This document shows positions 42,504 through 54,898 of a DNA stretch of 64,000 bases, one piece after another. The stretch is taken from positions 18,240,503 through 18,304,502 of the forward strand of contig NC_135551.1 in assembly GCF_964340395.1 (NCBI RefSeq). The letters run 5' to 3'. This stretch comes from Glandiceps talaboti. Taxonomy: Eukaryota > Hemichordata > Enteropneusta > Spengelidae. The notes beneath the pieces are model-generated. The model searched no databases. It had not been told where the DNA came from and saw nothing but the letters and a program-made list of their open reading frames with translations. The position numbers and the translations under genes were made by a program. Every line of letters starts with the position of its first letter. The first letter of the stretch is position 1.

Positions 42504-43086
42504 AAAGGCAAACAAGATCTTTGAGTGCGTCATCTCCAAGACTGTATCATTGGGTTCACAACTTCAGAGATTGAAAGTAAAATGTACCGCTGGTCTCTTG
42601 CCTACCCATCAGTCGTTCAACTTGCCCTTTTCAGTATCCATGTATACTTAGACGCTACTATCCCCCATGTAACAATAATGGTGCTCTCTGTGTGACAGGG
42701 AACAATAGGAATGGTACAAAATATACAGAAAATTAGGAGTGACCAGGGTACTATGAATTTAGATGCTTTACAGGATTTTATCTTTATGACTTTTAAAAAA
42801 TGAAGAAAAGCTAAAACTACTCAATTTGTGTGTTAGTTTATAGAATGAATTGTTCTTGCATCATCTTTAAAGTCCTGCACATATGACAGGAGTAGAAAGT
42901 TAAATCATAAATGGAGTTGATGGTTAGAGTTTTACTGGAAGAATTAATCCCAAGTAGCTATAGAAATATTGGAATTTCTCATACTATTCTGGTATGTGTG
43001 CCGATTCTCCTGGAATGAATTCCCTGAAGTAGTAGTCTTGGATACCCAGACTTTCATCATTAGGGGCTCTCTCTACTGCTTACTGC

Positions 43087-43115
43087 CCCCCCCCCACCCC
43101 CCCCCCCACCCCACA
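43087..43115. repeat. Poly-C tract
   Basis: Three C-runs (about 10, 10 and 4) separated by single A residues, followed by CCACAACC. It could form a G-quadruplex on the minus strand. Similar homopolymer C or G runs are at 2222-2235, 57706-57720 and 62286-62304. Confidence 0.85.
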
Positions 43116-44635
43116 ACCACCACCATGATTCTGGGGAAATAGTAAATGAAATTTAATGACTTCCGTTTTTAATTAGGACAAATACATCATGATAAAGTGC
43201 ACTGCTAAGAATGGGATATTGAGTGTAATCCCAGGTAATTCAAGCTACTGTGCCACAATTTTGGACAGTCTAAAGCAATAGATGCTGGTTTATTTCAAAT
43301 AATATGATTTTACAAACTTACTCTATAGCATTATTCACATGAATTCATGAATCCTAACTGAAGCAGAGGGCAAGTAAATAATACCTGTTCTTTCAAATAA
43401 TATGATCCCCCCTGGGCAGACTTAAAGTTCACAATAGTATTCTAGTATATGTGCATCCTCCCCACTCCTAGAAAACATGTGAGTGGTTGTGATTTCTGGC
43501 ATTTTGCTTTCCTTGATTACGGATAAATAAATCCACACCATTTCCATGACTCACCAGGAAACAACTCTAAAACAGTAAAGAATAAAGATGAAACTCTAAA
43601 TTTTCAAGTGAAGTTCATATCTTAATTTACATTTGATGGAATGTATGTAAGACCTGTGCAGATCAATTTTACACAAAATTCGAAATGCATTTTTGGTAAT
43701 ATTTGAGATTGGCAACGACGTTATAAACTAAGCTCAACATCGTCATTCTTCCACCAAAAAAGAGACCCAAACTATAACTTTCCACTCTAAGATTTCTAAC
43801 ATGAAATTTCTGCAAGAAGAAACCATAATCAAGGTATTGCCCATTAATCTATACCATCTTCTGTTTGTCTCAATAAAACATTCCTAAAATCAAACACACT
43901 ATGCAAATCAATCTTCACAATGTCCAAATAAGGTAAAGCCTAGCTTCAACTCCAAATAAGGTGAAATCTGGCTTCATCTCCTTATTAGGTAAATCACTGC
44001 CCAATCATTCAGGTAAACTCATGAATATTCATAGCAAAGATATATACATGCTAAAATTGACTGATGGCTACATCCAGTTCACTGTAGATACTATGTCAAT
44101 CTCATTTTTTATGGCAAACCAATATCCTGACGTGTTATCACACTTGTCTGGTATTTCCTAATTTTGTCATCTGGATGATGTTCAATGAAGTGTTTGTTTA
44201 GGGGTGAGATCAGTAGGATAAAAAAACTAAATTCTTCGTCTGTGTCAAATAAACACATACATACCTAGCAACTAGTCCATGTTCGCAGCAATAGTCAAAT
44301 AATGATGTATATTGCAAAACAACATGGATGGTTACTAGGCAACTGGATTCACTTTTTTTTAAAAATTGACATATAGTCTCCCAGCAACTAATCTACAGCC
44401 AATACAACATTAAAATGATGGCTTATATTGCATAGGTAACAATGGGGGTGGATCAGCATGTGGATAAACATTTTAAATATAATACATAAACTACATAGTC
44501 GTGCTACAACACCATTGGCACTATTTTTGTAGGATAACAACTGAAATGGTTCAAACCCCCACTTTCAAACTAAAAGAACAAAGTTTTTTATCTATGTTGA
44601 ATTATTGATCTCACTCCTAATAACACCGACCTGTC

Positions 44636-44728
44636 CAAATCGGTCCTAACCTTTCTAAACCAGTCCAAACCAGTTCAAACTGGTCGAAACCAGTCCAACC
44701 CGGTCCAAACCGGTCCAAACCTGTTCAC
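44636..44728 (+). repeat. 11-bp tandem repeat (GGTCCAAACC)
   Basis: About eight degenerate copies of a 10-11-bp unit of the form CGGTCCAAAC/CAGTTCAAAC. No function is evident. Confidence 0.8.
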
Positions 44729-45164
44729 TGGAATATTGACTCAATTTGTACTCACTGGTATAAATCATGTTTTGAGGTTATTTTTGGAAGTTTATAGATC
44801 AACACGATGTTTTTTTGTTTTGTTTTGTTTTTGTACCTTTGCATTTAGGGGAGGGGAGGGGGAGGGGAAGGTTAGTATAGAAAGTTCTTCCATACTGATT
44901 CTTGCAGTAAATGTACAAGGGCAGCTAGAGACAACCAAGTCATTATCTTAATTCTTTGTGTTTTCTATCATTCACTTTTTTCAAAGAAGCTTGTTTTTAG
45001 AAAGAAAAACTTTGCTGTAAGGTCAAAAGGAAAGCACTACACAGTTTTGATATTAATATGGAAATTGAAATATAATATACAATCTATCAGTACCAGTAAA
45101 ATTAGTCTAGAGGCTGTCCATGGCTTTGATTCTCAAGATTTCTCTTCACCCTGTCTAGCTCAAT

Positions 45165-45460
45165 GTGAAATGAGGTACCAAAAGTTGGTTATGCAAATGA
45201 GTAAAGCCCTAACTGTGAGAGTGATGAAAACAGTGTACAAGTAGTGTCCTCATATGACAAATATACCATATTTGGACATTATGTAAATCATCTTGACAAA
45301 TGTACCAACCATATTTGGGCATTATGTAAATCATCCTGACAAATGTACCAACCATATTTGGACATTATGTGACTGCCCCCAATAAACACTAAATTATTAT
45401 TGAGCAGAATTATGGGATTTAGTTACAAAGACATAATGTTAATGACAGTGTGGATGGCTT
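45165..45460 (+). repeat. Interspersed repeat with internal tandem copies (family also at 17950-18120)
   Basis: It shares ordered blocks with 17950-18120. In addition a roughly 59-bp segment (ACAAATGTACCAACCATATT, GGACATTATGTAAATCAT) is present three times, so a local expansion occurred inside this copy. Confidence 0.65.
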
Positions 45461-46914
45461 CAGTTGAATTTGACATTTCATCCCGGCTCCTCATTGCGCT
45501 AGACTTGATGAGAGATATGAAGCCACAGCTAGCATCTAGACTATATAGTAAAGTACACCATGTACTACATTCGATTTTTGTAACTCAGAGTTGAGTTTTT
45601 ATTTCAACTGAAAAAAAAAGTTTTGACATTTAGGAAAAGTCTTTATAGAGTGTTACTTTACAACTTGTCCAAGAGACAGAAAATGCAGAATAAATTATGT
45701 ACTGTAATCTTTTCAAAAACAGCCATTGAAAAAAATGCAACTTCGTTAGAAATGGTACATTTTAAATGTATTGTACTGTAAGTGAGGGAGTGACTGTGAT
45801 AGCGTAGCAATGAATAGAGGCACACTGCTAGACTGATCATAGAAGAAACTGGTAAATACTCACTACAGTATTTTTAGTTGTGTTTTCCCTTTCAAAAAAA
45901 GTAGATTCACCAAAATGTTTGATATTTTACGTGTGATGTTCTGATCAAAAGGGAATGTTACATATTACTCTAGTTTCATTTCCTCTTCTTTCATAATATA
46001 TATGTAATATAAATATTTACAAAATGATTAAGAAATTGCAAATTGAGAGATTACCAAGTTTTTTTTTTTAAATTGCGAAATAATTTATTTGTAGATTGTA
46101 TAAAGAAGTTGAGTTACTGTGTAAAGGGTATCCTTGACTACCTTAAAAACGGTTTGTTTTGTTGTCACTAACAAGAAACTGAAACTGGTCTTACAAAGTA
46201 TCAGGAATTAAAAGTTAGTGCTCTCTACTTGAGTTTTACAATTAAATATCATGCTCTAAGTAGCTGTAATTGTATTTTCTATTTTTTGCTGATTTTTTTG
46301 AAAGATCAGCTAACGTTTACTTGAGAAATGTTTTAAGGAAAGTTCCAGCTAGTCATTATTATAACTTCTACTTACATTGAAATGGTATTATCACTGAGCA
46401 TTTAATTTCTCATGTGATATGAATTTCTAGCTATGTATTTCGCCATATTGCGATGACAAAAGAGCCCTCTAGTGGTCATCTAAGGTAAATGTTACCAGAT
46501 CATGTGAAAGCTGAGGATGCTGTTGTTGGTACATGTACATTGTGATTTCAGGTGGATTTGAATCAAAAGTGTTCACTATGTTGGAAATACTGACAGTCTG
46601 TTCACACTGCTTGTGGTTGCCAAAGTGACCTTGTACTGACATCTAGTGTCCAGGGATTAATAGTACTCTCAGAATGAGGCCAGGGGTAGGAACTACCGGT
46701 ACCTTTACTCCTGAAACCCCCATGTGTCAGTACAGCCAAATTTTGAAGATCTAAAATTAGTGGATTTTCTACATGTCATGCATGTGTAACATGGAACATG
46801 CAACTCTTCTGAGAAAGAAATCACAGAAGTTGATAAAAGTGAATCATACAATTTAAAAAAAGAGTGAAATAAAGCATTGCTGGACCTTTCTTTCAGTCCT
46901 TTGGATTATTAAGT

Positions 46915-47222
46915 GGTCTGTAAGATGGACCATGTTGGGGGCGCCCTCACACATCAACCAAGATAGACCATGTTGGGGGCGCCCTCACACATCAGCCAAG
47001 ATGGACCATGTTGGGAGCAGTCTCACACATCAGCCAAGATAGACCATGTTGGGAGCAGTCTCACTCATCAGCCAAGATAGGCCGTGTTTGGGGCAGCCTC
47101 ACACATCAGCCAAGATGGGCCATGTCAGGACGCCCTCACACATCAGCCAAGATGGGCCATGTCAGGACGCCCTCACACATCAGCCAAGATGGGCCATGTC
47201 AGGACGCCCTCACACATCAGCC
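46915..47222 (+). repeat. 38-bp minisatellite derived from a miniature element end
   Basis: About eight copies of a 37-38-bp unit containing ACCATGTTGGGGGCGCCC and TCACACATCAGCCAAGAT. The array starts with GTCTGTAAGATGGACCATG, which matches the terminal sequence of the miniature element at 11388 and 37358. Repetitive open frames of about 65-105 codons over it are not genes. Confidence 0.85.
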
Positions 47223-47545
47223 AACCTCCTTTGGAAAGAGTAGACTGATGATGGAGGAACAACATGACATATCTCACCTTGTCATTGTGTCCACAGAATT
47301 AAAATATGTGTCCAAACAGTATGAATGAGCAGTCTGGACTATTTGAATTGACACTGCTAGAGTTTGATAAACATTGGATCACTCAGTAGTTCAGCAAATA
47401 CCATCTCAAAAAATTAGTCAAAATAAAGAATAATGGAATGATGTAAACCAAGTGAAAGTGACACAAGCTGATGAGTCTAGAACCTTTTCACCCAAAGTGT
47501 AAATACCTACATAAAAATTAAACTATTCTTAGTATAATGTTAAAG

Positions 47546-47880
47546 TGGTCATATGGATGAGGATTGGGTATTTATTTTGGAATTTCTAATTTATAAAACA
47601 ATGCTATCAGGGCTTCCTACTTGACAAATCAATGTAAAACAACATATACCAAGTCTGTATTTGTAACTCAATACATTGCAAAAGATTAATAGATTGCAAA
47701 ATGTTATTGTACATACAACAAACTTTTTACACATTTTTGAACTTTTTGCAATGTATTGAGTTACAAACACAGACTTGGTCAATGTCGTTTTACATTGATT
47801 TGTCAAGTAGGAAACCATGATAGCATTGTTTTATAAATTAAAATTCTGAAATAAATACTCAATCCTCATCCATATGTCAT
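47546..47880. repeat. 335-bp near-perfect palindrome (fold-back element)
   Basis: The left arm (47548-47680) and the right arm (47745-47879) are reverse complements with roughly 90% identity; shared blocks include CATATGGATGAGGATTG, TTTATAAAACAATGCTATCA, TACTTGACAAATCAATGTAA and GTAACTCAATACATTGCAAA. A spacer of about 65 bp separates the arms. One arm plus spacer also occurs at about 1570-1775. There is no coding content. Confidence 0.88.
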
Positions 47881-47889
47881 TGATCACTT

Positions 47890-48180
47890 GAACACCGATG
47901 CTTCTATAACTTAACAGTTGTCATCTGGCATCGTCAGAACACGTGATAGCATAGTATGTAAGGATTGCCACAACTTTTTATTTTTTATTTTTTTTTTTTA
48001 TGTATAATAAATTACATCATTGGATCTTGTAAGTTATATCATATTACCAGGTTTGAGTTGAGTCAATTGCAAACAGTTGTCAAATTTTCTTCATCAGTAT
48101 GCTGGCTTCTTATACTTTACAGCAAACATTATGCCCTCCAAAAAAACGTCTAAACTCAACTTGTGTCACTCTAAAGGTAC
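47890..48180 (+). repeat. Interspersed repeat, uninterrupted copy (family also at 14256-14720)
   Basis: It aligns with the flanks of the MITE at 14484-14677 and lacks the insertion at the ATGCCCT...TAAACTCA junction. It directly abuts the palindrome at 47546-47880. Confidence 0.6.
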
Positions 48181-48739
48181 TGAGGCTTTCAATCTATTTT
48201 ATCATTTCTAATACCCCACTTATTGATTCATTACCTTGTATCTGAGGTATACATGAAGGATACTGGAACAAATCTTCTAAAAATAACATTTGCTGTTTAA
48301 ATAGTCCTAGAAAGAAAAGACAAAAGTGATACATGAACTTTCCTTGTGTTGAATATATTTGACCATGATTTTCACACTTTACTTTGAGTAGCAAAATAAA
48401 TTAGGGTAAGCAGTTTATATATTGAACCTATAGTATCCAATAGTCACCAAATCCATACCTACCATAAGCATTATTGAAATCTATCATTTGTTGATGCAGC
48501 ATTTTTTTGAGTGTGACCATTCATTTGTCCACAAGACAGCTGTTGTGCCAGTACCAGTGGGTGGAGATAGTGTTAAATCTCTCAAATGTGTATAATAAAT
48601 GGAACTTAGCTCTTATTTAGGTTTTTTTTTAAAGCCAAATAAATGTGTTTTGACAACTTTTTGGTTTGTTTATGTTTAATATAAATGGGGCACATGTGAT
48701 GTTTGGTGTACATGACCATGAACTCTGTATGTTGTATGT

Positions 48740-49260
48740 TTTGCCATGGACCCATACAGTGCATGTGGCTGTTCAATACATACGTGTACTAAAAATTGTT
48801 TACCATTGAACCCATACAGTGCATGTGGTCACACACTGGATGTATGTTTTTGTAGCAAAGATCCCATACATTACGTATGGCCATACACTACATAAGTGTA
48901 CTATGTTTGCCAAAGGCCCATACAGTGCATGTGGCTATATACTACATATGTATACTACCGTAGAACCCATACAGTGCATGTGGTCACACACTGGATGTAT
49001 GTTTTTGGCAAAGATCCCATACATTACGTGTAGCCATACACTACATTTGTGTATGTTTGCCATAGACCCCATACAGTGTATGTGGCCATGCACTACTAGT
49101 ATATTTTTCCCACAAACCCCATATGTCGCATGTGACCATATACCCCACACATTTCATGTTGCCATACACTTGCTACATGAGTGAATGTTATAAACTCCAT
49201 GCAGTGCATATATTATATGTATATTTTGCCAGAGACCCCATACATTACATGTGGGTGGCG
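48740..49260 (+). repeat. Degenerate array of roughly 50-bp units with higher-order order
   Basis: About ten units share CCCATACAGTGCATGTGG or CCCATACATTACGT followed by CCATACACTACAT. One block of three units (starting near 48808) recurs at about 48963 with only small changes (both contain GTCACACACTGGATGTATG), a higher-order period of about 155 bp. Confidence 0.75.
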
Positions 49261-50244
49261 ACACTCACACACCCTCCCTGTTAGCCATCGTGGTGATGCT
49301 TTTTCTCCCTCAAATCAAGATTGAAGGGAAAAGGGGCTAGGCATATCCAAGCATAGGTTACAGTACAATGTGCAAAGACAACATTCTATTTGTAAAGAAA
49401 TGTATGTATGCTGAAATTGATTGCCACTGTTATTTTTTAAGCTAGTGTACCATACAGTTGTGTAATATATAATTACCTAAATAAATGCACATACAAAACT
49501 CTTGGTATACACTGGGGTGGGGTGGTGTGTGTGTGTGTGTGTTGGGGGATGTGTGTGACATTTTTGAGAGTGCGAAGGTGGGGCCTTTACTAAAATTTAC
49601 TTAACTATTTTCTCCTCAGTGCAGTGTTTTATGTTAGTTTTTTTTCACCTGAATAAAATAAATCGACATTTCTCTTGCCTGTATTCAGCTTTGACTGCAT
49701 TCAAACTATTTTATCAACATTTTTTTTAAATAGACCAGAGTATCAATTTAGTCATACAGAAGAACATTGTGCACTCGCTGCTCAGACAAAAATAAACTTC
49801 TGACGAATTTATTAGTTTAATAAAAGCCACACTTCTTGAATCATTTACCATACAATAGAGACAAGCCTCATTGGCCCTTCTACAGCCAGAACCAATTTGA
49901 GGGTTTTTTGTTTCTGTTTTTTTTTGTGTTTTTTTTTTTGAATAAATAGCGACCCCAGTGGGACGGTATAGATATATCTTGGCCAAACATGAAACACTTA
50001 TAAATTACCAGATATGAGAGTGGGGGAAATCAGGTTTAGTTATGTTTACGATAAAAAACAAACAACAACAAACAAGCAAGCAAGCAAAATCCATCAACAT
50101 TGACAAACAAAACCGACATATGAGCGACAGTAAAATTATGTGTTACCATAGTGACCATTTCGTATATAGGAAAACATACTGTAATTCTTTTTGCATAGGA
50201 AATTTTATGTAATTACCCTGTCGTTCATGTATGTCAGTTTTGAT

Positions 50245-50330
50245 AGACTTTGTTTGTTTGTTTGTCTGTCTGTCTGTCTGTCTGTTTGTTTGTTTTTGTT
50301 TGTTCATTTTTTTTTCATTAACATAACTAA
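50245..50330 (+). repeat. (GTTT)n(GTCT)n microsatellite
   Basis: GTTT, GTCT and again GTTT tetramers over about 50 bp followed by a T-run. No gene. Confidence 0.85.
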
Positions 50331-50639
50331 GTCTATTTATATACTGTATATATATATAAGCTTAACGCTTCTATTTCTAAAGTTTTTAGTCAATGATCAA
50401 GATCAGAGAAATAATAGACTAACATATTTCTACAACAGGAGATTGTTTTGAAGTTAGCCCACTTTCCCTTCTTGATTGTATTGTAAAATACTCACAATAC
50501 ATGTTTTCTTTATTGTTGAACACCGTCACATGATATTGACTAATGTATAAACACCGCGGTCGTGTGACATGCGGCGTCAGCGATCGCGTCAGCGGTGCAA
50601 CCTCACCTGACATTTCCGCCCTCTATCGTCCAAATTACT

Positions 50640-50757
50640 ATTTCACTGAATGACAACATGGCTGGTCAGAGGATTATTTGTTGATTGATCGGACGCTCAC
50701 ACCTGAACGTGTTTGTGAACTTTTCAGAGTATTTTGTATCGGTAACCAAAGAATGAG
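50640..50757 (+). other. Probable non-coding first exon of DOP1
   Basis: A CG-richer stretch (50550-50640, with GCGGCGTCAGCGATCGCGTC) looks like a promoter, followed by a possible exon ending CCAAAGAATGAG with donor GTAAAT at 50758. Two short upstream frames are visible: ATGGCTGGTCAG... ending after eight codons, and ATGAG at 50753. If spliced to 60463 the second reads ATG-AGG-CAC-TGA, overlapping the DOP1 ATG as TGATG. The exon is inferred from composition and donor only. Confidence 0.4.
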
Positions 50758-51784
50758 GTAAATATTCCCTATATTTGTGCTTATTGTCTATATGTGTTGC
50801 TGGTAGAAATGACCAGCACAGTGAACGCAGGGCCTCTCAGCTGACAAATCACGAGGAACCCGATCGTTCACTGAGTCAGGTCACTTCCGCCCCGAGGAAT
50901 ACAGCATTCCCGTTAATTAGTTGTTGATATTGTCGGGTAATTTTAATTCACGTGATAACGAAGTAAAATGTTATAGTGTACCTTAACTGTATCTGTTTTA
51001 AGTCAAAATTATAAGTCGAATATTTAAAAACCTTGGCATTTACGATGTTGGATGAAAATCGACTGAGGGGATATTTCGTACGACCCAACAATATTGTTTC
51101 CCGATCTGGGTCTCCGTTTCTTTATCAATGTAATATTATTACGATCTGGTATGAAAATTACACAGTATCCATATGTCCCATTCAAGCACCCACCCCAGGA
51201 CAGAAACGTTACGGTGAAAATTTTAAAATCACTCATGACCTAAATCTGTACCATAAACAGCTGATATTGAACACGGCTAATTTAGTAATAAATGTATTGT
51301 TTTGTTTTTATTTGACATGCTAATTTTGATAATATATGCATTTTGAAATTTAACATTGCTTCCTAAAATGTATGTAAACGAATGGTGTTTTCCAAAAGAT
51401 TTTTTCCCCAATTGGTAGTTTAACATCTTCTATAGAAAATTAAAATTTTGATGTACTACATTTTGTATATTTATTAGCTAAATAACATGTTCAATTTAAA
51501 TCTATCAAAGTAATAACAGATGTTAAAAATAAATTAGAAATTAGCAGTAATTTGATAACTGCTTTAATTTGAAATATTCACAGACGATTAATGAATGTAA
51601 TTTGGAGAGAATGTAGTCAGTAAAACTCTCCACATTGGGAAAAATATGAGTTGCTGATAAATATATCTACCCATTTCCAATATTGGTGTGAATTGTTATG
51701 TAATATGTAGACATTTATGCAATGTGGTTATTAATTATTCATAAGTGTTATACCTGTCATGGAAACGTGATCAGTGCTGTGAGA

Positions 51785-52128
51785 TGAAGTGTTTCTGGTC
51801 AGGACATTTTGTACATATATATATAAAGTGGTGCGACGACACAATTTATTTTTTTTTTTTTTTTACTCTCTACAAACCTGTGTCACTCAATCTACTGTTT
51901 ATGGCAGTTACTGTTCTTTTTATTTAGTACTTTAGAGCAAGTGTGTGTGCTTGTTCATGATTGACTCTGCAGAACTTGTCTTCACTGAAGTAAGGAAGGT
52001 TATTTTTGTGTTTCCCCTCGGATCTGCAGACTGCATGGGCTTAACAAACACGAAAAAAAAGACTGACGTGAGGGTATTTAAGTGATATGTGCGCTGACCA
52101 GAAATACTTCTCTTTTTTTTGGCCTTAT
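51785..52128. mobile_element. MITE with TTTCTGGTCAG termini, copy B
   Basis: It is the inverse-orientation relative of 39018-39372. The left end is GAAGTGTTTCTGGTCAGGAC and the right end GCTGACCAGAAATACTTC followed by a T-run and GGCCTTAT. Internal blocks CTTCACTGAAGTAAGG and GGATCTGCAGACTGCATGGG are shared with copy A. Non-coding. Confidence 0.78.
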
Positions 52129-52309
52129 GTTGTTCACATGTAATTAAATCTTGATTCAGTGGTAGAATATTCATATACAGTCTAACTTTAGTGAGTTAGT
52201 TGTGGATGGCCTTGGTCCTAACAGGTTTGTACCTGTCAGAATTGCATAGGATTGTATAGGATTTCTTGTGTATCAGTAGAAGATTGGATGGTTAGTAGTT
52301 GTTTTGTTA

Positions 52310-52810
52310 TATTTTAGTGGCTTGGGCTGGTAAGTAGTGGCTTGGGCTGGTTGATAGCAATTTTGGTTGATCAGAAGGGGTTTTGGTTTGGCATGATGTT
52401 TTTGGTTGATTGGTAGTGGTTTAGTTGGTCAGTAGTACTCGTAGTAGTTTTAGTTTGCGATGATTGTTTTGGTTGGGCAGTAATGGTTTTTGATTTGTTA
52501 GTAGTGATTTTGGTTGGTCAGTAATAGTTTTGGTTGGTTAGTAGTAGTTTTGGTTGCTTGGAAGTTGTTTTGGTTGGTCAGTAGGTGTTTTTGCTGGTTA
52601 GTAGTAGTTTTGGTTGGTCAGTATTGGTTTGAGTTGGTTAGTAATGATTTTGGTTGGTCAGTAGTGGTTTTGATTGTTTAGTAGTGATTTCGGTTGCTTC
52701 GTAGTTGTTTTGGCAGGTTAGTATTGGTTTCAGTTGGTCATAATGGTTTTGATTGGTCAGTAGTGATAACTGGTTTTGTCTGGTTAGTAATGGTTTTTGG
52801 ATAGTCAGCA
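52310..52810 (+). repeat. Degenerate GGTTGGTCAGTAGTGGTTTT array
   Basis: About 20 copies of a 22-25-bp unit (TTTTGGTTGGTCAGTAGT and variants) cover 500 bp, with strong strand asymmetry (G and T on the plus strand). The minus-strand Asn/Gln/Leu-rich open frame across it is an artefact. Confidence 0.88.
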
Positions 52811-53194
52811 GTGGCAAATCAAAACTGTATGCTTCAAATGTAATGCTAGGAGATAAGATGGCACTAAAAATCCATATGATCATCAAACGTAGAGAGGGCC
52901 AAATTAAGACTTGAGAGTTAGTGCTTGCAGAGTATTGTCTATGATTCATTTATGCAGTCAGAACATGGTCTATATAATTATGCCATGTATCTGAACATTA
53001 CCAACACTTGTACATTGGTGATGAAAAATTGGAAAGTATCACAGGTTTTATCATGCCATGTGTACATGTACATGTCATTCATAAGACAAAATATATTATA
53101 CTGGTATTCACTTCAGTCTATTTTAGACCACTTGTACAACAGTGTGAGTCTTTGTTGATGCTGATGTGTTACCATTGCTAGGAGGTTTATTCCT

Positions 53195-53280
53195 ATCCAC
53201 AGTCCAAAGGCCTGAAAAAAAAAAGTTGTTTGGTTCTGGTTACCCGACCCCACCTAGTTTTTCACTGCTGACCTAAACTT
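53195..53280 (+). repeat. Interspersed repeat copy (family also at 12650-12730)
   Basis: It aligns with the reverse complement of 12650-12730. Flanks are not related. Confidence 0.5.
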
Positions 53281-54898
53281 TTTTTAACATATCATGTTCG
53301 AGAAAAAAATAATCGCCAGAAATAGTGGATGAGGAAAATGACATCAACTTTTAAAAAGACAATACAAAACTGCAATCTGTAATGGCTGTACATCTGATGA
53401 GAAGAAACCAATAACACAGAGACCATATTCATGTACTAGATAACAACGGAAAACATAACTACCTGAACTAGACTCACATATGAAAAAAAATATATAATAA
53501 TAAAATTAAATGCAAAATCTACCTACTCCACCTATTTTAAAATTAAGTGTAATCAGAACTACACAATTTTGTTGTGTTAGGTCTAATCGGAATCTACATG
53601 TAAGCTCCTTAGGTTGATGAATATTGATACACTTTTTACACTGTGCCTTTGGTAGAAGTTTAAGCATGGTTTGTCACTAGGTGAATACAATTTACAAATG
53701 TGTACACTTGTATTCTCCATGTTTTGCCACCAAATTCTGGTTCAGTGTTTGGAAATCTATACAATTTCAGTTTTACCGGAGTTACCTGTTATCAAATAGT
53801 TGTGTATACATACAGGTACCCGGCCCGGTATGTACATACCTTGCTGTGGAAGCCTTTAGCTTCCAAGAACATAGCACTATTTATTTGTAGTACTATATTA
53901 GACATACATTAGTTTATATATTTATCACATGCAACCATTCTATTTAAAACACCATGTGGAACAATTTTGTAGGAAGACAAAACAAAGTGTAGTTTGGCAA
54001 TAACAAAAATGTTCTCTAAATGTCATCTTTTCACTACTTCATTATTTGGTATCAGAATTTCATATAATGTGTCATGTTTATATAAATATGTCCCTGTGCA
54101 TTTAAAAGGGTGCTGTGTACCTTATTTTGTTCGATATGCAAATTAAGTGTGAATGTGAATAAAAGTCAACATATGGGGGTACCTATTAGACCCTCTAACT
54201 TCATGATTTTTGTCACCATCTGTTGCAAAAATTATGCAAATGAAGCTGATCTGATGACTTTCCGAAAATAGAGCTCTATCTACCTGTAGCTATTGTATTG
54301 TGTTGTACAAACGTGTGCTGCATAACGATAACAAATCCGCTATTTATCGGCTTATCGGCACAGAAGGACGCATAGGAAATAGTAGAGCTTTTTGAATTTG
54401 AAATATTGAATGTTTGCATATATATACAGTTCTATTTATAGTATTAACAGTTGAATACATATATAAAAATTAAACATATCAGTGTTATATAATATGGAGT
54501 TTTCATATGTATTGAAGGTCGTTCCATTATTTTTGTGGGGGATGTGTAAAATTTGACATGGCAAAATTTGAAGAAAAAAATAGGGGCATGATACCCTTAA
54601 TATAAAAAATGTGCATAATGTGAAGGTTGGAATAATTAGCTTCAATGAGTAGTATTGGAATATCAAAGACAATTTGATGATGAAAGAGACTCACGTGTGT
54701 TTGATGACAAAAACCATATGGTCATTGATTTAGAGGCGTAATTAGTAAACGAAAAAGCTGTTACAATGCCACTTATGAATAGAATTATTGTCACAATGTA
54801 AATATGTATGGAAGAGCATTGAATAACTGAAACTGGAGTGTAATAACTGGCTAATGACTGGAAAGATCAACTTATATGGTGTCGTTGACGGATAGTTT

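Larger units (their letters stand above)
42504..50600. other. DCAF6 3' UTR and repeat-rich intergenic region
   Basis: No gene was recognised in these 8 kb. Several AATAAA hexamers follow the DCAF6 stop, so its 3' end is unresolved. The region holds poly-C tracts (43087-43115), a G-run cluster (44848-44868), repeats at 45165-45460, a 38-bp minisatellite at 46925-47222, a palindrome at 47546-47880, a repeat at 47890-48180, and an array at 48740-49260. Open frames here are short and repeat-derived. Confidence 0.6.

Noticed and set aside
46925-47328. Repetitive protein gene (about 106 codons)
   Set aside because: It is an open frame through the 38-bp minisatellite with no start context, splice signals or similarity.
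50419-50613. Minus-strand gene divergent from DOP1
   Set aside because: An ATG followed by a donor-like GTGAGG is present, but no further exon or similarity supports it; the CG-rich stretch is explained as the DOP1 promoter.
52638-52949. Asn/Gln/Leu-rich protein on the minus strand
   Set aside because: It arises from the degenerate GGTTGGTCAGTAGT array.
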